Below, one piece after another: positions 53,092 to 64,000 of a DNA stretch of 64,000 nt; position 1 is the first letter of the stretch; each line of letters starts with the position of its first letter. Location: assembly GCA_022829145.1 (NCBI GenBank), contig CM040758.1, forward strand, positions 16,658,628 to 16,722,627, in the 5' to 3' direction. Source of the stretch: Albula goreensis (Eukaryota; Chordata; Actinopteri; Albuliformes; Albulidae). A program made the translations under genes and the position numbers. The notes beneath the pieces are model-generated. The model was given only the letters and a program-made list of their open reading frames with translations, was not told where the DNA came from and ran no database searches.

Positions 53092-54067
53092 CTGGTCCTG
53101 GAGAGAGCCTCAGGGTATTCTGTTTGTTTAGCTTACACCAGATGTTCCAGGTGTGGTGAAATCAGCTGCCTCATTTGATCAGTTAAGTGCTGGGTAGTAA
53201 CAGATACCCAGTAAGTGCTGGGTAACAGATAACAGATACCCAGTTAAGTGCTGGGTAGTAACAGATACCCAGTTAAGTGCTGGGTAGTAACAGATACCCA
53301 GTTAAGTGCTGGGTAGTAACAGATACCCAGTAAGTGCTGGGTAGTAACAGATACCCAGTTAAGTGCTGGGTAGTAACAGATACCCAGTTAAGTGCTGGGT
53401 AGTAACAGATACCCAGTAAGTGCTGGGTAGTAACAGATACCCAGTTAAGTGCTGGGTAGTAACAGATACCCAGTAAGTGCTGGGTAGTAACAGATACCCA
53501 ATAAGTGCTGGGTAGTAACAGATACCCAGTAAGTGCTGGGTAGTAACAGATACCCAGTTAAGTGCTGGGTAGTAACAGATACCCAGTAAGTGCTGGGTAG
53601 TAACAGATACCCAGTTAAGTGCTGGGTAGTAACAGATACCCAGTAAGTGCTGGGTAGTAACAGATACCCAGTAAGTGCTGGGTAGTAACAGATACCCAGT
53701 TAAGTGCTGGGCAGTAACAGATACCCAGTAAGTGCTGGGTAGTAACAGATACCCAGTTAAGTGCTGGGTAGTAACAGATACCCAGTTAAGTGCTGGGTAG
53801 TAACAGATACCCAGTAAGTGCTGGGTAGTAACAGATACCCAGTAAGTGCTGGGTAGTAACAGATACCCAGTTAAGTGCTGGGTAGTAACAGATACCCAGT
53901 AAGTGCTGGGTAGTAACAGATACCCAGTAAGTGCTGGGTAGTAACAGATACCCAGTTAAGTGCTGGGTAGTAACAGATACCCAGTTAAGTGCTGGGTAGT
54001 AACAGATACCCAGTTAAGTGCTGGGTAGTAACAGATACCAGCAGACCATGTGGCTCTGCAGGCCCGG
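53092..54067. mobile_element. small element with imperfect terminal inverted repeats, expanded by a minisatellite
   Basis: The left end 53092-53122 (ctggtcctggagag...cagggtattctg) and the reverse complement of the right end 54039-54067 (ccgggcctgcagag...catggtctgctg) match at roughly 24 of 29 aligned positions with a 2-bp gap. That makes terminal inverted repeats of about 30 bp. The 'cctggagagcc...cagggt' terminus resembles a non-autonomous DNA element that I recall as widespread in fish genomes, possibly hAT-like. No transposase frame is present. Target-site duplications could not be fixed. Most of the interior is the minisatellite at 53181-54038. Confidence 0.55.
53181..54038. repeat. 28/29-bp minisatellite, 30 copies, with internal inverted repeat
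   Basis: The unit is agtgctgggtagtaacagat followed by acccagtta (29 bp) or acccagta (28 bp). I count 29 junctions, 15 of the 29-bp and 14 of the 28-bp type. One junction carries an a (cccaata), one unit has gggcagt, and the second unit has a 4-bp longer loop. The sum agrees with the 858-bp length. Each unit contains CTGGGTA-8 bp-TACCCAG, a perfect 7-bp inverted repeat, and TACCCAG/CTGGGTA again across each junction, so either strand could fold into a chain of hairpins. Near-identity of the copies implies recent expansion or homogenisation. Confidence 0.97.
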
Positions 54068-54429
54068 GGAGGGGGGAGGGGTGACCTCTGATCAATACCC
54101 ACAGGAAACATAACAAGGCAAAGAGCCCCTCATATTACCAATGGAAACCTTCCTGAATTAGTGCAGAGTTTAGAAAGATGGCAAAGCTCAGTACCTTTTA
54201 ATGATGGACTGTAATCTTGTTGCTTTTCCAATTCATTATAATTTTATAAAAAAGGCCTTTGGAAAAGCTATATGAACCACTAGGTGATGATAGGTAACAT
54301 GTCCAATGTCTGACTATGCCAAATGAGGCAACACACAGTTTCACACCGTTCAGTTCTTCATGAGTCCATTCTTGATGATAAACAACACAAAAAAATACAA
54401 AGCAAAAATCTTTGTGTTGGAATAGGAAA

Positions 54430-54550
54430 TAGTTTCCGTGTCAAACCTATGACCTTCTCAAGCTTCTGAAATCAATAGACTTCTGCTCTGACAGCAGAAC
54501 TGTCTGCTGTTTCATTTTTGTTGACACACGTCACAGGGATGGTTAAAAGG
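54430..54550 (+). repeat. diverged dispersed repeat, copy B
   Basis: The partner of 47752-47870, in the same orientation and 6.7 kb away. The similarity seems to fade at both ends, as expected for two copies of an old interspersed element. Confidence 0.6.
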
Positions 54551-57500
54551 AGAGTTAGCAGGACATGAAGAGCTTTTAACTTCAGACCTTCCCTCGTGAA
54601 AAAGAACTTTAATGAGGAAAAATCCAATCTGACTTAACATTTTCATGAGGGAAGGTTTGGTGTTTATTTATTTATTTGTTCATTTACACAGACCAACTTA
54701 CAGGGCTGATATGGTAATTTAACTACATATTGCAAAAGCAATTATAGATTTAGGACAACCATGAGTATGGTATATTATAAATGCATTAAACAGTGAAAAA
54801 GCAAAACAAGGCAAATTAGTAGAAATTATCATTATGAGAAACGTAGGTAAACAAATTACCTCTTATTACATCATTTACACAAAATATTAATTTGACTCTC
54901 AGATTATGGCACTCATAAATACAAAACAATTATTGTAAAGAGTGGTACTTGTTTCAGTACTCACACCACATGCCTGCGCTCCATATTCTACATTCAAACC
55001 CCTATTGTTTCTTTCCTGCCTAAAGGTCGGAATGTGAAAAAAGCTACCAGTAGGCTGTGAGGGTATGAACCTGTTGACTGTTTTGTTCTAGCAAGGATTG
55101 TTTTATGGCTCCCCCTTTGTCGAAGTCATCTATCTCCCACCTAACCATATTAATAATGCAGCAACGAAAGCTATCTGCAGATTCAATGAGTGGCTTAAAT
55201 GCTCGGCTGATGCAATATCTTTTCGAGAGATGTATTACCGTTTTGACAACCAAAACAAATTGCTACAGTACAGGATTCATTGGTCACCTGATTGCTCTCT
55301 CTCATACACTGTCCTATACTCTCCCCCTCTATTCTTTTCTCATGCTCTCACATACGGATTGTTATCTTAATGGAGTCACCGTCTTATTGGAAGGCCACGT
55401 TGGAAGGATTTGTTTGCCTCTTTTTGAGGAATGATTCAAGAGAGCAAAGTTTATCAAGCCCTCTTCACCTAAACCTTGCCTACACTTTATTTTATGTTGC
55501 AAAGATTAAACTATTAGCATTAGCAGCACAGCGCCGCTCCCAGAGATAGATATCTTAAATTAGACTTGTGAGAGGGAAATCGGAATTGAACACTAACAAT
55601 TTATACCTGTAGAAAAAAAGGGAGATTAGAGTCCTCTGTGTTTTCCAAAAATGAGGTGGCCCCAGATAGATATGTATACCGTCCGGGCAATTACTCTGTC
55701 AAGTGAACATATGCGTTGCGTTTCCCTTTGAGCAGGACTAATGTTAGAGAATGTGAGGATGTGAGATTAATGAACTCATTCTCATCTTTCATTTCCCCTG
55801 TGTGCTTCTCTGCTCTCCCACCTCTTTATTTCACAGTGATTGCTTGTTTAGTTTCTAGTTAAAAGAAAGATTGGAATGCTGATAAAATGGGAGACATAAA
55901 TAAGATGAATGGAAAGAGCTTATCCAACAAATCGATGCTGGACTTACACGGGGGAGAAGGATACAAAGGGTCAGTATCACTGTAACCCCTGACTACACCA
56001 GAACTCCGGTAATTGGCATAGTAAATACAGTCTTTTTCCCATTTTGTGGAATGGGGGTTGATGGAATTTGAAGCTTGACCCCAGATCAGATTGAACTGCT
56101 CTCTTATAGTTCGATTGTTAACATCAAGGTTGGTTGAGCTGATCCAAGAACAGCTGTTAGGCTGTCCTTGTTGCAGGCTTCACCGCAGCTGTTGCTTAAG
56201 GGTGCTCTGGAAAGGGATAGCCCTGGGGGCTGAGGAAAGGAGTCTTTCAGGCTTCAGGCAGGACACTATGGGACCCCCTGGGCAGTTCCCTCCTGCTGGG
56301 TTTATGACTGGACATACACCAGGAGGGGGTCTGAGCAGTTGTGCAGGCTCGTCTGAGGCCTTCACTCCAGTGCTGTTACAGACAGGTTAGCCTGGCGCTC
56401 ACTGCCTGACAGATCAGATTGGCTGAAGGACAAAAGCTGTGACCTCAGACACCCCTTGATAAAAGCTTTCTGCACACCCCTTCCCCCTCACACACACATG
56501 CACACTAACGCACTTACACATAAACAGCGCTCTCCTCATGGCTGCATCTCCTAGGAGTTAGAATCCAGTCCAACAATCTGTGTCCAGAACAATGGTCTGG
56601 TGTTAATCAAATATTTTTCAGAAACCTTGCTTAACGAATCAATGTGAGTGTTATTTTCCTCTCACAAACACATATTGGAAAGTTAGTTTTGATGATAACT
56701 GAACTTGTCAAAATTTGTCTTGCATAAAGCACTAACTCTTGCATGTAACCAGGAGTCAAAGTTTCTGAACACAAACCATTGTGTGCTTCTCTCAAGATCT
56801 TCCCATGTGTATGAAACTCTGAAAATGAGCCAATAAGACTAATGTTGTACCAGATAAGGCCACTCATTTTCTGTACATGGTGGAGATTCAGGTCCAGATG
56901 GCATTGAGCCATAAACCTCTCATAGGCACTCAATAATTAATTTCATTTAAAGCCAATGAGGGGAGCACTGTTACCATGATTGAATCATGTGCCATTTAAC
57001 ATTTTAATTTTAAAAAGTCTCCTGCAGGGCTAGTGTGCATGATGGGCTAATGTAATGTCCATGTGGGTCTCTGTCAGTAGTCACAGAGGCTGGAGTCGCT
57101 TGAAGGGAGGTATGAGAGCAAAGAGAGACCCTGTAAAGCTGTTGATGGATGTCAAATACTCCCAGATCCCAAAAGTGATGACCCTAAGGCAGCTGCTCAG
57201 GCATGTTGTCTCATGAGGAAGTGGATTGTTAGTGTAGTAGAAGGGAGAAATAAATGGAGAAATCCTTACTTTAAATATACTGTACAATAAGACAATAGAA
57301 AACAGCTCAAAACCACAAAATTCCTCTTAAGCTGCATCCACTTTCAATACTACTACTACTAATAATAATAATACATCAATCCATTCATTCAATAAGGACA
57401 TATATACAGAACATCAACACATTTTAGAGTAAAACTGTCAGTTTTGTGTTGCAGTATTTTAACCATCCCATAGCTGGGTCTTGATGCAAAAATACCAGGA

Positions 57501-58547
57501 AAAAGGAGATGAAAGACAGAAAAAGAAAACAGAAAAAGAGCCTAGTGAAGAATAGACTAGTTGCTACTGATAAATGTACACATCAATGCAGATGAAACAG
57601 ACCTTAACACAGTTAAGTAGGACGGTGTTATTCCTGGTTTTAGGAAAACCCTGAGGGATCCATGACCTCACAGAGACAGGCTGTTTATAGAGGATGGCAG
57701 TTTCCGTAAACACTGCCAGCATGCTCACACTCAGACTCAAGCACCCACACACAATATTCCCCCACACACAGAGAGGGGGGGGGGTAGATAAAGGCACTAT
57801 TACATAGAAGCCCCCTGATGGTTTTCTTCTTATAGCCAATCAACTGTGAGACAGAGACAGACAGCCTATGAGAGAGATCTGGCAGCAGTGTGCAAGCAGG
57901 AGCCGCACTCAGATACAAACACCGAGGCCATTGCAGCTAAGGAAACTCATTATTTCATGCTTAATGCGGAATTAATGGCAATGTGGGAGCTGTAGCAGCA
58001 CTTATGCTAAGAATCAAAGCATTTAGTATGACTGGTTATACCATCATACCCGTGAGTCTGTTAAGGACTTCTTTATTAGAATGTTATTCCTCAGCCCTAA
58101 GCTTAAACTAGCCTTCATAGAAATAACATCGACTAGTATGACATGTGATTTGGTCTTAGGACAGTAGACTTGACTATGAATTGAGCAGCTAGTAAGTATT
58201 GTCCATCATATGTCTGCGCTAAGATGTACTTTACAATCAAATGTTAAATAAACTATAAAACACCGTGATTGTTTCAGATCCCTCTCATTCACAGGATGAT
58301 AAAGCTCCCTGTATTTTGCGCCTAAAGTCCAACCCTGCTGTTTAAATGGACTGCATGCAGTAACACAGGCGATGTGGATGCAAAAGTGTGGCCAGCACAT
58401 GAACAATAGCATAAAGGTAGCAATGATGGTGATTAAGGGAAATTACAGAGATGGAAGGTGGAGCCCTGAGAGACCCATCCAGTGGTGAGAGACAGGAAGC
58501 AGAGAAACAGGGCTGTCTTTACATCACATTATAGCAGACACTGGATG

Positions 58548-58600
58548 ACTTGGCAGACACTCTCATCCAGAGTGACTGCAGTTAGTTGTTCTTGATTTAC
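58548..58600 (+). repeat. fragment of a common fish interspersed repeat (tentative)
   Basis: The stretch ggcagacactctcatccagagtgactgcagtta resembles the motif 'agcagacgctcttatccagagcgacttacag', which I remember as very frequent in fish genomes. Only about 50 bp can be supported. A weaker match may exist at 54656-54705 (tttatttatttgttcatttacacag...acttacag). Confidence 0.4.
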
Positions 58601-61600
58601 AACAACTCACGCCTAAATGTACATGGAGTGTCACATCACGTTCACCCCCCACCCCCACCCATCAGACCACTCAGATGTGTGGAGGCAGCAGGCCATGAGC
58701 AATGTGTCTGTGTGGGTCATCCTGGCCCCCGGGCACAGAGTGGTAATCCCCCTGCACAAACACTCCCTCCCCACATGAATGAACCTGCCCCATGCCATCC
58801 CGCTACGCGGAAGAAAGGAGCTGCGTCAGCATCCGTCGCTCAGTGAACAGAGCAAACAAACTCGTGATGGACGAGGGGGAGGCGGGGATGGGGGGCGTGA
58901 CATGCTTTATGTTGCAGGAGGGAGACCTCACACCGGAGGGCTAAACCCTCACTGTAGCTTCATCTGTGACAGAACGTCTGAAGAAACACACATTTATTCC
59001 TTTAACATGCTGCATGCATGCTTCTTGGTACCTGACGATTTCTGAGGGTTGATTTTGGTTAGCTCAGAAAAGTTTGCTTATGTCTTCATTTATTACTGAG
59101 GAATGACTTAGGAATTTTCTGGATGTGAATAGTCACTTCAAAATGGAGTCTGGCCTTCACAGGACTATAGCTAAAGACTGCAATTCCCTTGATGAGTCTT
59201 TATTAGCAAAGAACACCCTCATAATTGGGCACCATTATGCCAAAACGAAGACACTATTTTGTTGGGCTAACATATGGGCTTGACAAGAGAGGCTGGCTTT
59301 AGTGACTCTTCTTCTGCTTCACTGATCCGCCTGTCACCCAATTTAGGCCTGAGTCTGCAGACTCATAGTCATGGTCATAGCTGGCTGATGACAAAGCTGA
59401 AGACAAACCCAAAGCCACTTCCACGGTGCCCAGCCTTCACTTGTGCTAAGCACATTTACAGACCTGGCCACTGATTAGCCATGACAGCTGTCATAAAGAA
59501 CTCTGAATCTTTATCTGGGTGAGTTCTGAGGCCCAACCCTCACATGTATTCCACAGCTCCTGAAATGAACGTTATAATGCTTTCTATGCTACACTGTGTG
59601 TTGTGATACATTTTTCTTTTCTCTCCCAGTGCTGTTAGAGAGAATAGAATGAGATGAAGTGCCTAATTTCCTGGCATAGCGTCAGACAGCAGTCACCAAA
59701 GTCTTAAAACTAACCCAATGTACTTCCTAATATTAAATGAATCTGTTTATTTATTTACTGAACAAGATGAAAGAATGACTGTATGACAAAGGCCTCAATA
59801 TCAGAGACAGTTTTGCAGGGGTTTGATTTAGAAAAGTGCACTTTATTTCCAGTATCAATATGTCTGTCTGGAAATGAACAGAGAACCAGGAGGGATTTGG
59901 ATTTTCTTCACAAACTGATGTCCAAACCGGTGTACAGAAGATGGCACTCTATTGAATCTGGGCAACTTACAGTCAATAAACAAGTGTAATTGATGTCATG
60001 CAGAAGTGCTTGCCAGTGCGAAAAGGATTATCATAAATTAAATTCCCCTTGCTGTGTCATGTCACAAATCACACAAGAAACCAATCAGGACCAACCACAC
60101 ACCAGCCCAGGAGCATTTCAAAGATCCAAAGGCACCAAAAAAAAACCTAGAAAGTGTGCTGCAATGTATGCTTGTACTCTCATCGGTCAGAATACACCAT
60201 GAGATTATACGGGACATGCTGCATCCTGTGTGGTGTAGTTACAGAACAGACTCCAGCACCAACATCAGGCCACGGTCTGGTGCTAACCTCTCAGGCATCT
60301 TCCTTTCCCTCACAGTTCCACAGCTGTACTGTGTCCCATTGATGCATATGCTATTACCCCTTTATTCCCTTGGTCATTTTATAGCAGCAATAAGTCATTG
60401 ATTAATAGCCTGGTGACACAGGGTCCTCTGGGAAATGCAGATTTAGTGTGACTCTGGGCACGTTTGAAATTGGACTTTATATCAAAAGGCTGTTCTCTCT
60501 CCGTCATCTTTCCTGGAATGCGTAAATGCTCACAAACCACAAGAGCAGTATTCTTACTATTCTTGTGATGAGCATGGCACACATTCCCCTGGACTACTTC
60601 AATCCTCATATACCTTTGTTCTGTTCACATGTACAGTATAATAGCTCAGGAAATGGCATATGATATGTGTAAAAGAGTCTGAGACCTTAAGGTCAGATCT
60701 GGTCTACAGGAACGCCAGGCTGTAGATTTTGACAGAACACCTAATAATTCCCAGCCCAGACTAAAACTTCTATTTTGCTTATTTTTGGTTTTACCTCATA
60801 CAGCACATACAGAAGAAGCTGGATACTGAAAAACACATTAATGCACATGCACCAAAATAAAAGCATGAAGCATGCTGATATATGCATTTGTGCTCCCACA
60901 TATACACAAGATGCACACAATGAAACATGTATAATCCACTGAAGCACATATGCACCCAAAGATGTGTGTGCAGGCACACACACACAAACACACGCACACA
61001 CACACATAAAAACTGTAACCTTTATCAGCATATCCTCTCTCTTCACTCGGGATATCAGGTCTCTCACACTATGGACATCAAACACCTCAGTTTCCCCCCT
61101 TAGGTATCAGACATTTTTTGGGTCATTCATCAGGTAGTGTTCAAAGTCAGACTCAGGTATCGCTCCAGCACTGGGTCAGAGGTCACCAGAATATCTGTCA
61201 CCTTAAACACCTCTATCTGACAGCCCTGTCCCACTGAACAGTGATGTGTGATCAAACTCCAAAAAAAAAAAAAAAAAAAACTGAATAGAGAAATAGCAAC
61301 AAAACAAAAAGGGAAGCTGTGCGGAATGAGACGGATCAAGTGGATTTTGGGAAGTCTGATACTGCAAAGGATAGCACTAAAAAAACCCCACATACCTATG
61401 AAAATACTGCCTCATGTCCATGAGGGTTGAGGCTGAAAGCATGGTGGGAGGGTAACATTGACTGTAAAATGAATACCTTTCTGTGTGCTTTTGTCAAATA
61501 CATGTGTCTGTTCCGAGTAGCTGACATCATATAACAGCATAATGCATTTATTATACCTTCAAAGTGATTAAGGTAGTGCACTGTCAGTCCCAGGGTTTCA

Positions 61601-62580
61601 AGGCTGAAACAGCAGACTGAGGAGTTTTTGCTCTTTGTCAAACTCAGATTTTTATTCACCCTTTATTTTTTGCACCTTCCTTATTCTTTGTAATACACAG
61701 TTATGACATGCATTCAACACATTTTTTAACAAATCAAAGGAAATATTTATGCATGATTGTACGGGATTGAACATTATTCCCCCTGTCCATTCTTAGCTTT
61801 TAGAAAAAGTGTCACTAGCAATTGTAATATGATTACTTTAAAGGCTGTTCTTGGGGCAAGGGAAATTCAAGCGACAGCTTCGGGGCCCACTGGTGCTTGC
61901 ACAGAGCATGGTGTAAAAAGGGAAGTGGGACCCAGCATTTGAGCGATCTGCTGTCTAAACTCACACGCGATGGGCTTAAATGGCAGGGAAGGACACCTGA
62001 AAAGCGAATGCCAAGACTGCGACACTTGACACCAAAGGCGTTTGAGAGAGGAGCCCGGCTGTCTGCTGTCTGTGGGGAGGGGGGCAGGATTAGTGCAGAC
62101 TATGAGCTTGCCATAGTCCTGCTCCCAGCCTCAGGAAACAGACAGTGTCTTTGGCCCACAGTCATTTATTTTATGGCAGTCGTATGCTCTGGGCTAACGA
62201 ATGCATAACTCCAGGACTTGAGATCACAGTCTTCCCTGACCTGCTCAGCCACCTTGTTCTGCTCTCGCAGCTGCCTTTAGAGCCCTTTTGCCTGCAAGTA
62301 AGGCCCACCAGCGACATCCTTGTCACAGGGAAAAAAAAATCAAAGTAATCTACTCTTCAAAAGACCATTTTTATTGTTTGGTGGCCTTCTTGTATTGGCA
62401 GACAGGAAAAGTACAGAGATCACAGTTTTCAGATTTCTAACAAAACCAGGAAGAGAAGGAGTTCTCCATTTAGATGGTTTTCTTTATTTGCAATTTACCT
62501 CATTTTCCCAAACAGGGCAGCAGTGAACTAACAATAGTTTTGTTGCTTAAACAGTGTTTTCAGAACTTTTAAATGGTTCA

Positions 62581-62583
<3 letters not shown>

Positions 62584-62658
<75 letters not shown>
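62584..62658. repeat. (TAA)25 microsatellite
   Basis: 75 bp of uninterrupted TAA. The poly-Tyr frame on the minus strand is an artefact. Confidence 0.98.
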
Positions 62659-62660
<2 letters not shown>

Positions 62661-63004
62661 ATGTTACCAGTTAACCACTCTTCTACACCTATGATGGGAC
62701 AGAAGAAATAAGGGGCAGGCAGTGAGCCTACAGAAAATGTCCATGAGATAGGGTGGATTTCTGTGGGAACTGTGCCCATGGGTTCAGCCCTGTCAGCCAA
62801 GACTATGGGCAGAATCTATTTCCTCACATTTTTTTCTGTCCCTAGAGGACAGATTTGCAGCTAATAACATCTGAACATCATCCCAGACCGGGCTGGCAGG
62901 ACCATGTGCCAAAGACAGACAGTCAGCACTGCTGGCAGACTTGAGTGAGACTAGCAGAGTGAACCCACTCAGAAACGCACACACGCACACCAAACATGCA
63001 CACA

Positions 63005-63050
<46 letters not shown>

Positions 63051-64000
63051 CACACACACACATCTATATACAGATATAGTCTCTTTCTCACTCTGTCTTC
63101 TTCTCTCACACACATGCATAAACATAAATTCACACACTCAGAATGATAACACAGACATATCCCCACAGAACACAAATTGATGTACAAAAAACATCTCTAT
63201 TTAAACATATTCACACACATACAAACACACAAATGCACATGCACCTGCACACAAGATATTCCCACATGCATGCAGGTGCATTCACACACACACACCTGAT
63301 ACCACCTGCACTTGAATGTAGAAATGACACTTTTATAGAGTACACAAACATATCTTTATTGTGACACAGCAGTTATGGGAACGGACTTGAGGAGAATTGC
63401 AAGTTCTAATCCAAGGTTGTGCTCTGGGGCAAAGCAATTTCATAAATAAACAGGCTATGGGGTGTGTAAGCTACAATGTATGGGGGTGTCTGCAAAGAAA
63501 ATGAATCATAATCTTAGAACATAATAGCAGCAGACTGTACAGAGGGCTGACCTTGGCAGCAGCTCTCCAGTAACAGAAGAGAGCCAGGAACAATGTGTGG
63601 CTGAGTGTTATGTGGCAGTTTTTAAGGACAGATTTGGCTTTGTAACCCAAATACAATAATTGAATTGGAAGGTTTCAAGCTGGGATCTTACATTTGGGAA
63701 TTGAGACAAAACATTTTTTCTCTGAAAAAGATCTCATAATAAAAGGCCTCTGCTTTCAGCAGTGCAAAGGTTTTCAGCACCTTCCATAGGTCTCATGAGA
63801 TAGGCACTAATGAGTACCCATGCTAAGGTACCAACCTCAGAGTTTCATCTCAGCACAAAAAAGAAAAAAATCCTGTCCAATGCTCATTGCTGTGAGACAT
63901 AATATATTTTATTCTTGAAAAGGGCTTGAAATAATAATAGACAAAAAAGACAGAATTCAAACATAAGGCATGTATACCAACTTTTATGCTATCTGTTTTC
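62659..64000. other. right edge of window, no gene recognised
   Basis: CA-rich simple sequence followed by AT-rich DNA. Nothing else can be supported. Confidence 0.6.
63001..63062. repeat. (CA)n microsatellite
   Basis: About 60 bp of CA with a CCA and a TG interruption. CA-rich degenerate sequence recurs at 63210-63296. Confidence 0.95.

Larger units (their letters stand above)
54068..62583. other. upstream intergenic DNA, no gene recognised
   Basis: No frame shows a recognisable domain. The stretch 55098-55640 is free of simple repeats and of balanced composition, and might be a conserved non-coding block. Small simple repeats occur at 57345-57372 (TAC/TAA), 57774-57785 (G run), 60975-61006 (CA) and 61261-61280 (A20). 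Confidence 0.6.

Noticed and set aside
53181-54038. A CRISPR-like repeat array
   Set aside because: The repeats are directly adjacent with no unique spacers, and the genome is animal. It is a minisatellite.
55098-55434. Overlapping plus-strand frames of about 90-109 codons
   Set aside because: Two frames are equally open and neither has protein-like features. The stretch is more plausibly non-coding.
61897-62208. A 103-codon plus-strand frame at the right of the window
   Set aside because: No domain, no splice-site support and no resemblance to any family I know.

Overview
The window is vertebrate genomic DNA, most likely from a ray-finned fish. It carries the 5' part of one large gene on the minus strand: the protocadherin-like tumour suppressor FAT1 (FAT atypical cadherin 1; teleosts often have fat1a and fat1b, and I cannot tell which this is). 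Evidence for an animal genome is the set of short exons with canonical GT/AG junctions separated by introns of up to 11.6 kb, abundant CA/TG and AAT microsatellites, poly-A/T tracts and degenerate transposon pieces. The fish assignment is inference, from the repeat content and from resemblance of the protein to recalled vertebrate FAT1.

The gene reads from right to left. One or two candidate non-coding first exons sit in CpG-rich DNA at about 33.4-33.6 kb and 34.8-35.1 kb. A very large first coding exon (27966-31227) supplies the start codon, the signal peptide and about nine and a half cadherin repeats. Four more coding exons follow: 16028-16342 (315 nt), 5663-5724 (62 nt), 383-712 (330 nt) and 1-46 (cut by the window edge). 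The phases join without error (phase 1, phase 1, phase 0, phase 0). They give about 1338 N-terminal residues, covering cadherin repeats 1 to about 12. The rest of the protein (further cadherin repeats, laminin G and EGF domains, membrane segment, cytoplasmic tail) would lie to the left of the window.

The introns hold microsatellites, homopolymer tracts and a CpG-rich block in the 11.6-kb intron (23.9-24.6 kb). That block has a possible alternative first exon whose reading frame matches the next exon. The 29 kb upstream of the promoter (35.2-64 kb) has no coding exon I can recognise. It contains a 101-bp near-perfect direct duplication, a probable Tc1/mariner transposase fossil, a second CpG-rich block at 42.4-43.2 kb, several long (TG)n and (TAA)n microsatellites, a diverged dispersed repeat pair, and an approximately 860-bp hairpin-forming minisatellite of 30 copies that has expanded inside a small element with terminal inverted repeats.

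I found no bacterial-type genes, CRISPR array, operon, tRNA or rRNA. The most unusual structures are the inverted-repeat minisatellite (53.1-54.1 kb), the recent duplication 1.1-2 kb upstream of the distal first exon, and the candidate internal fat1 promoter.
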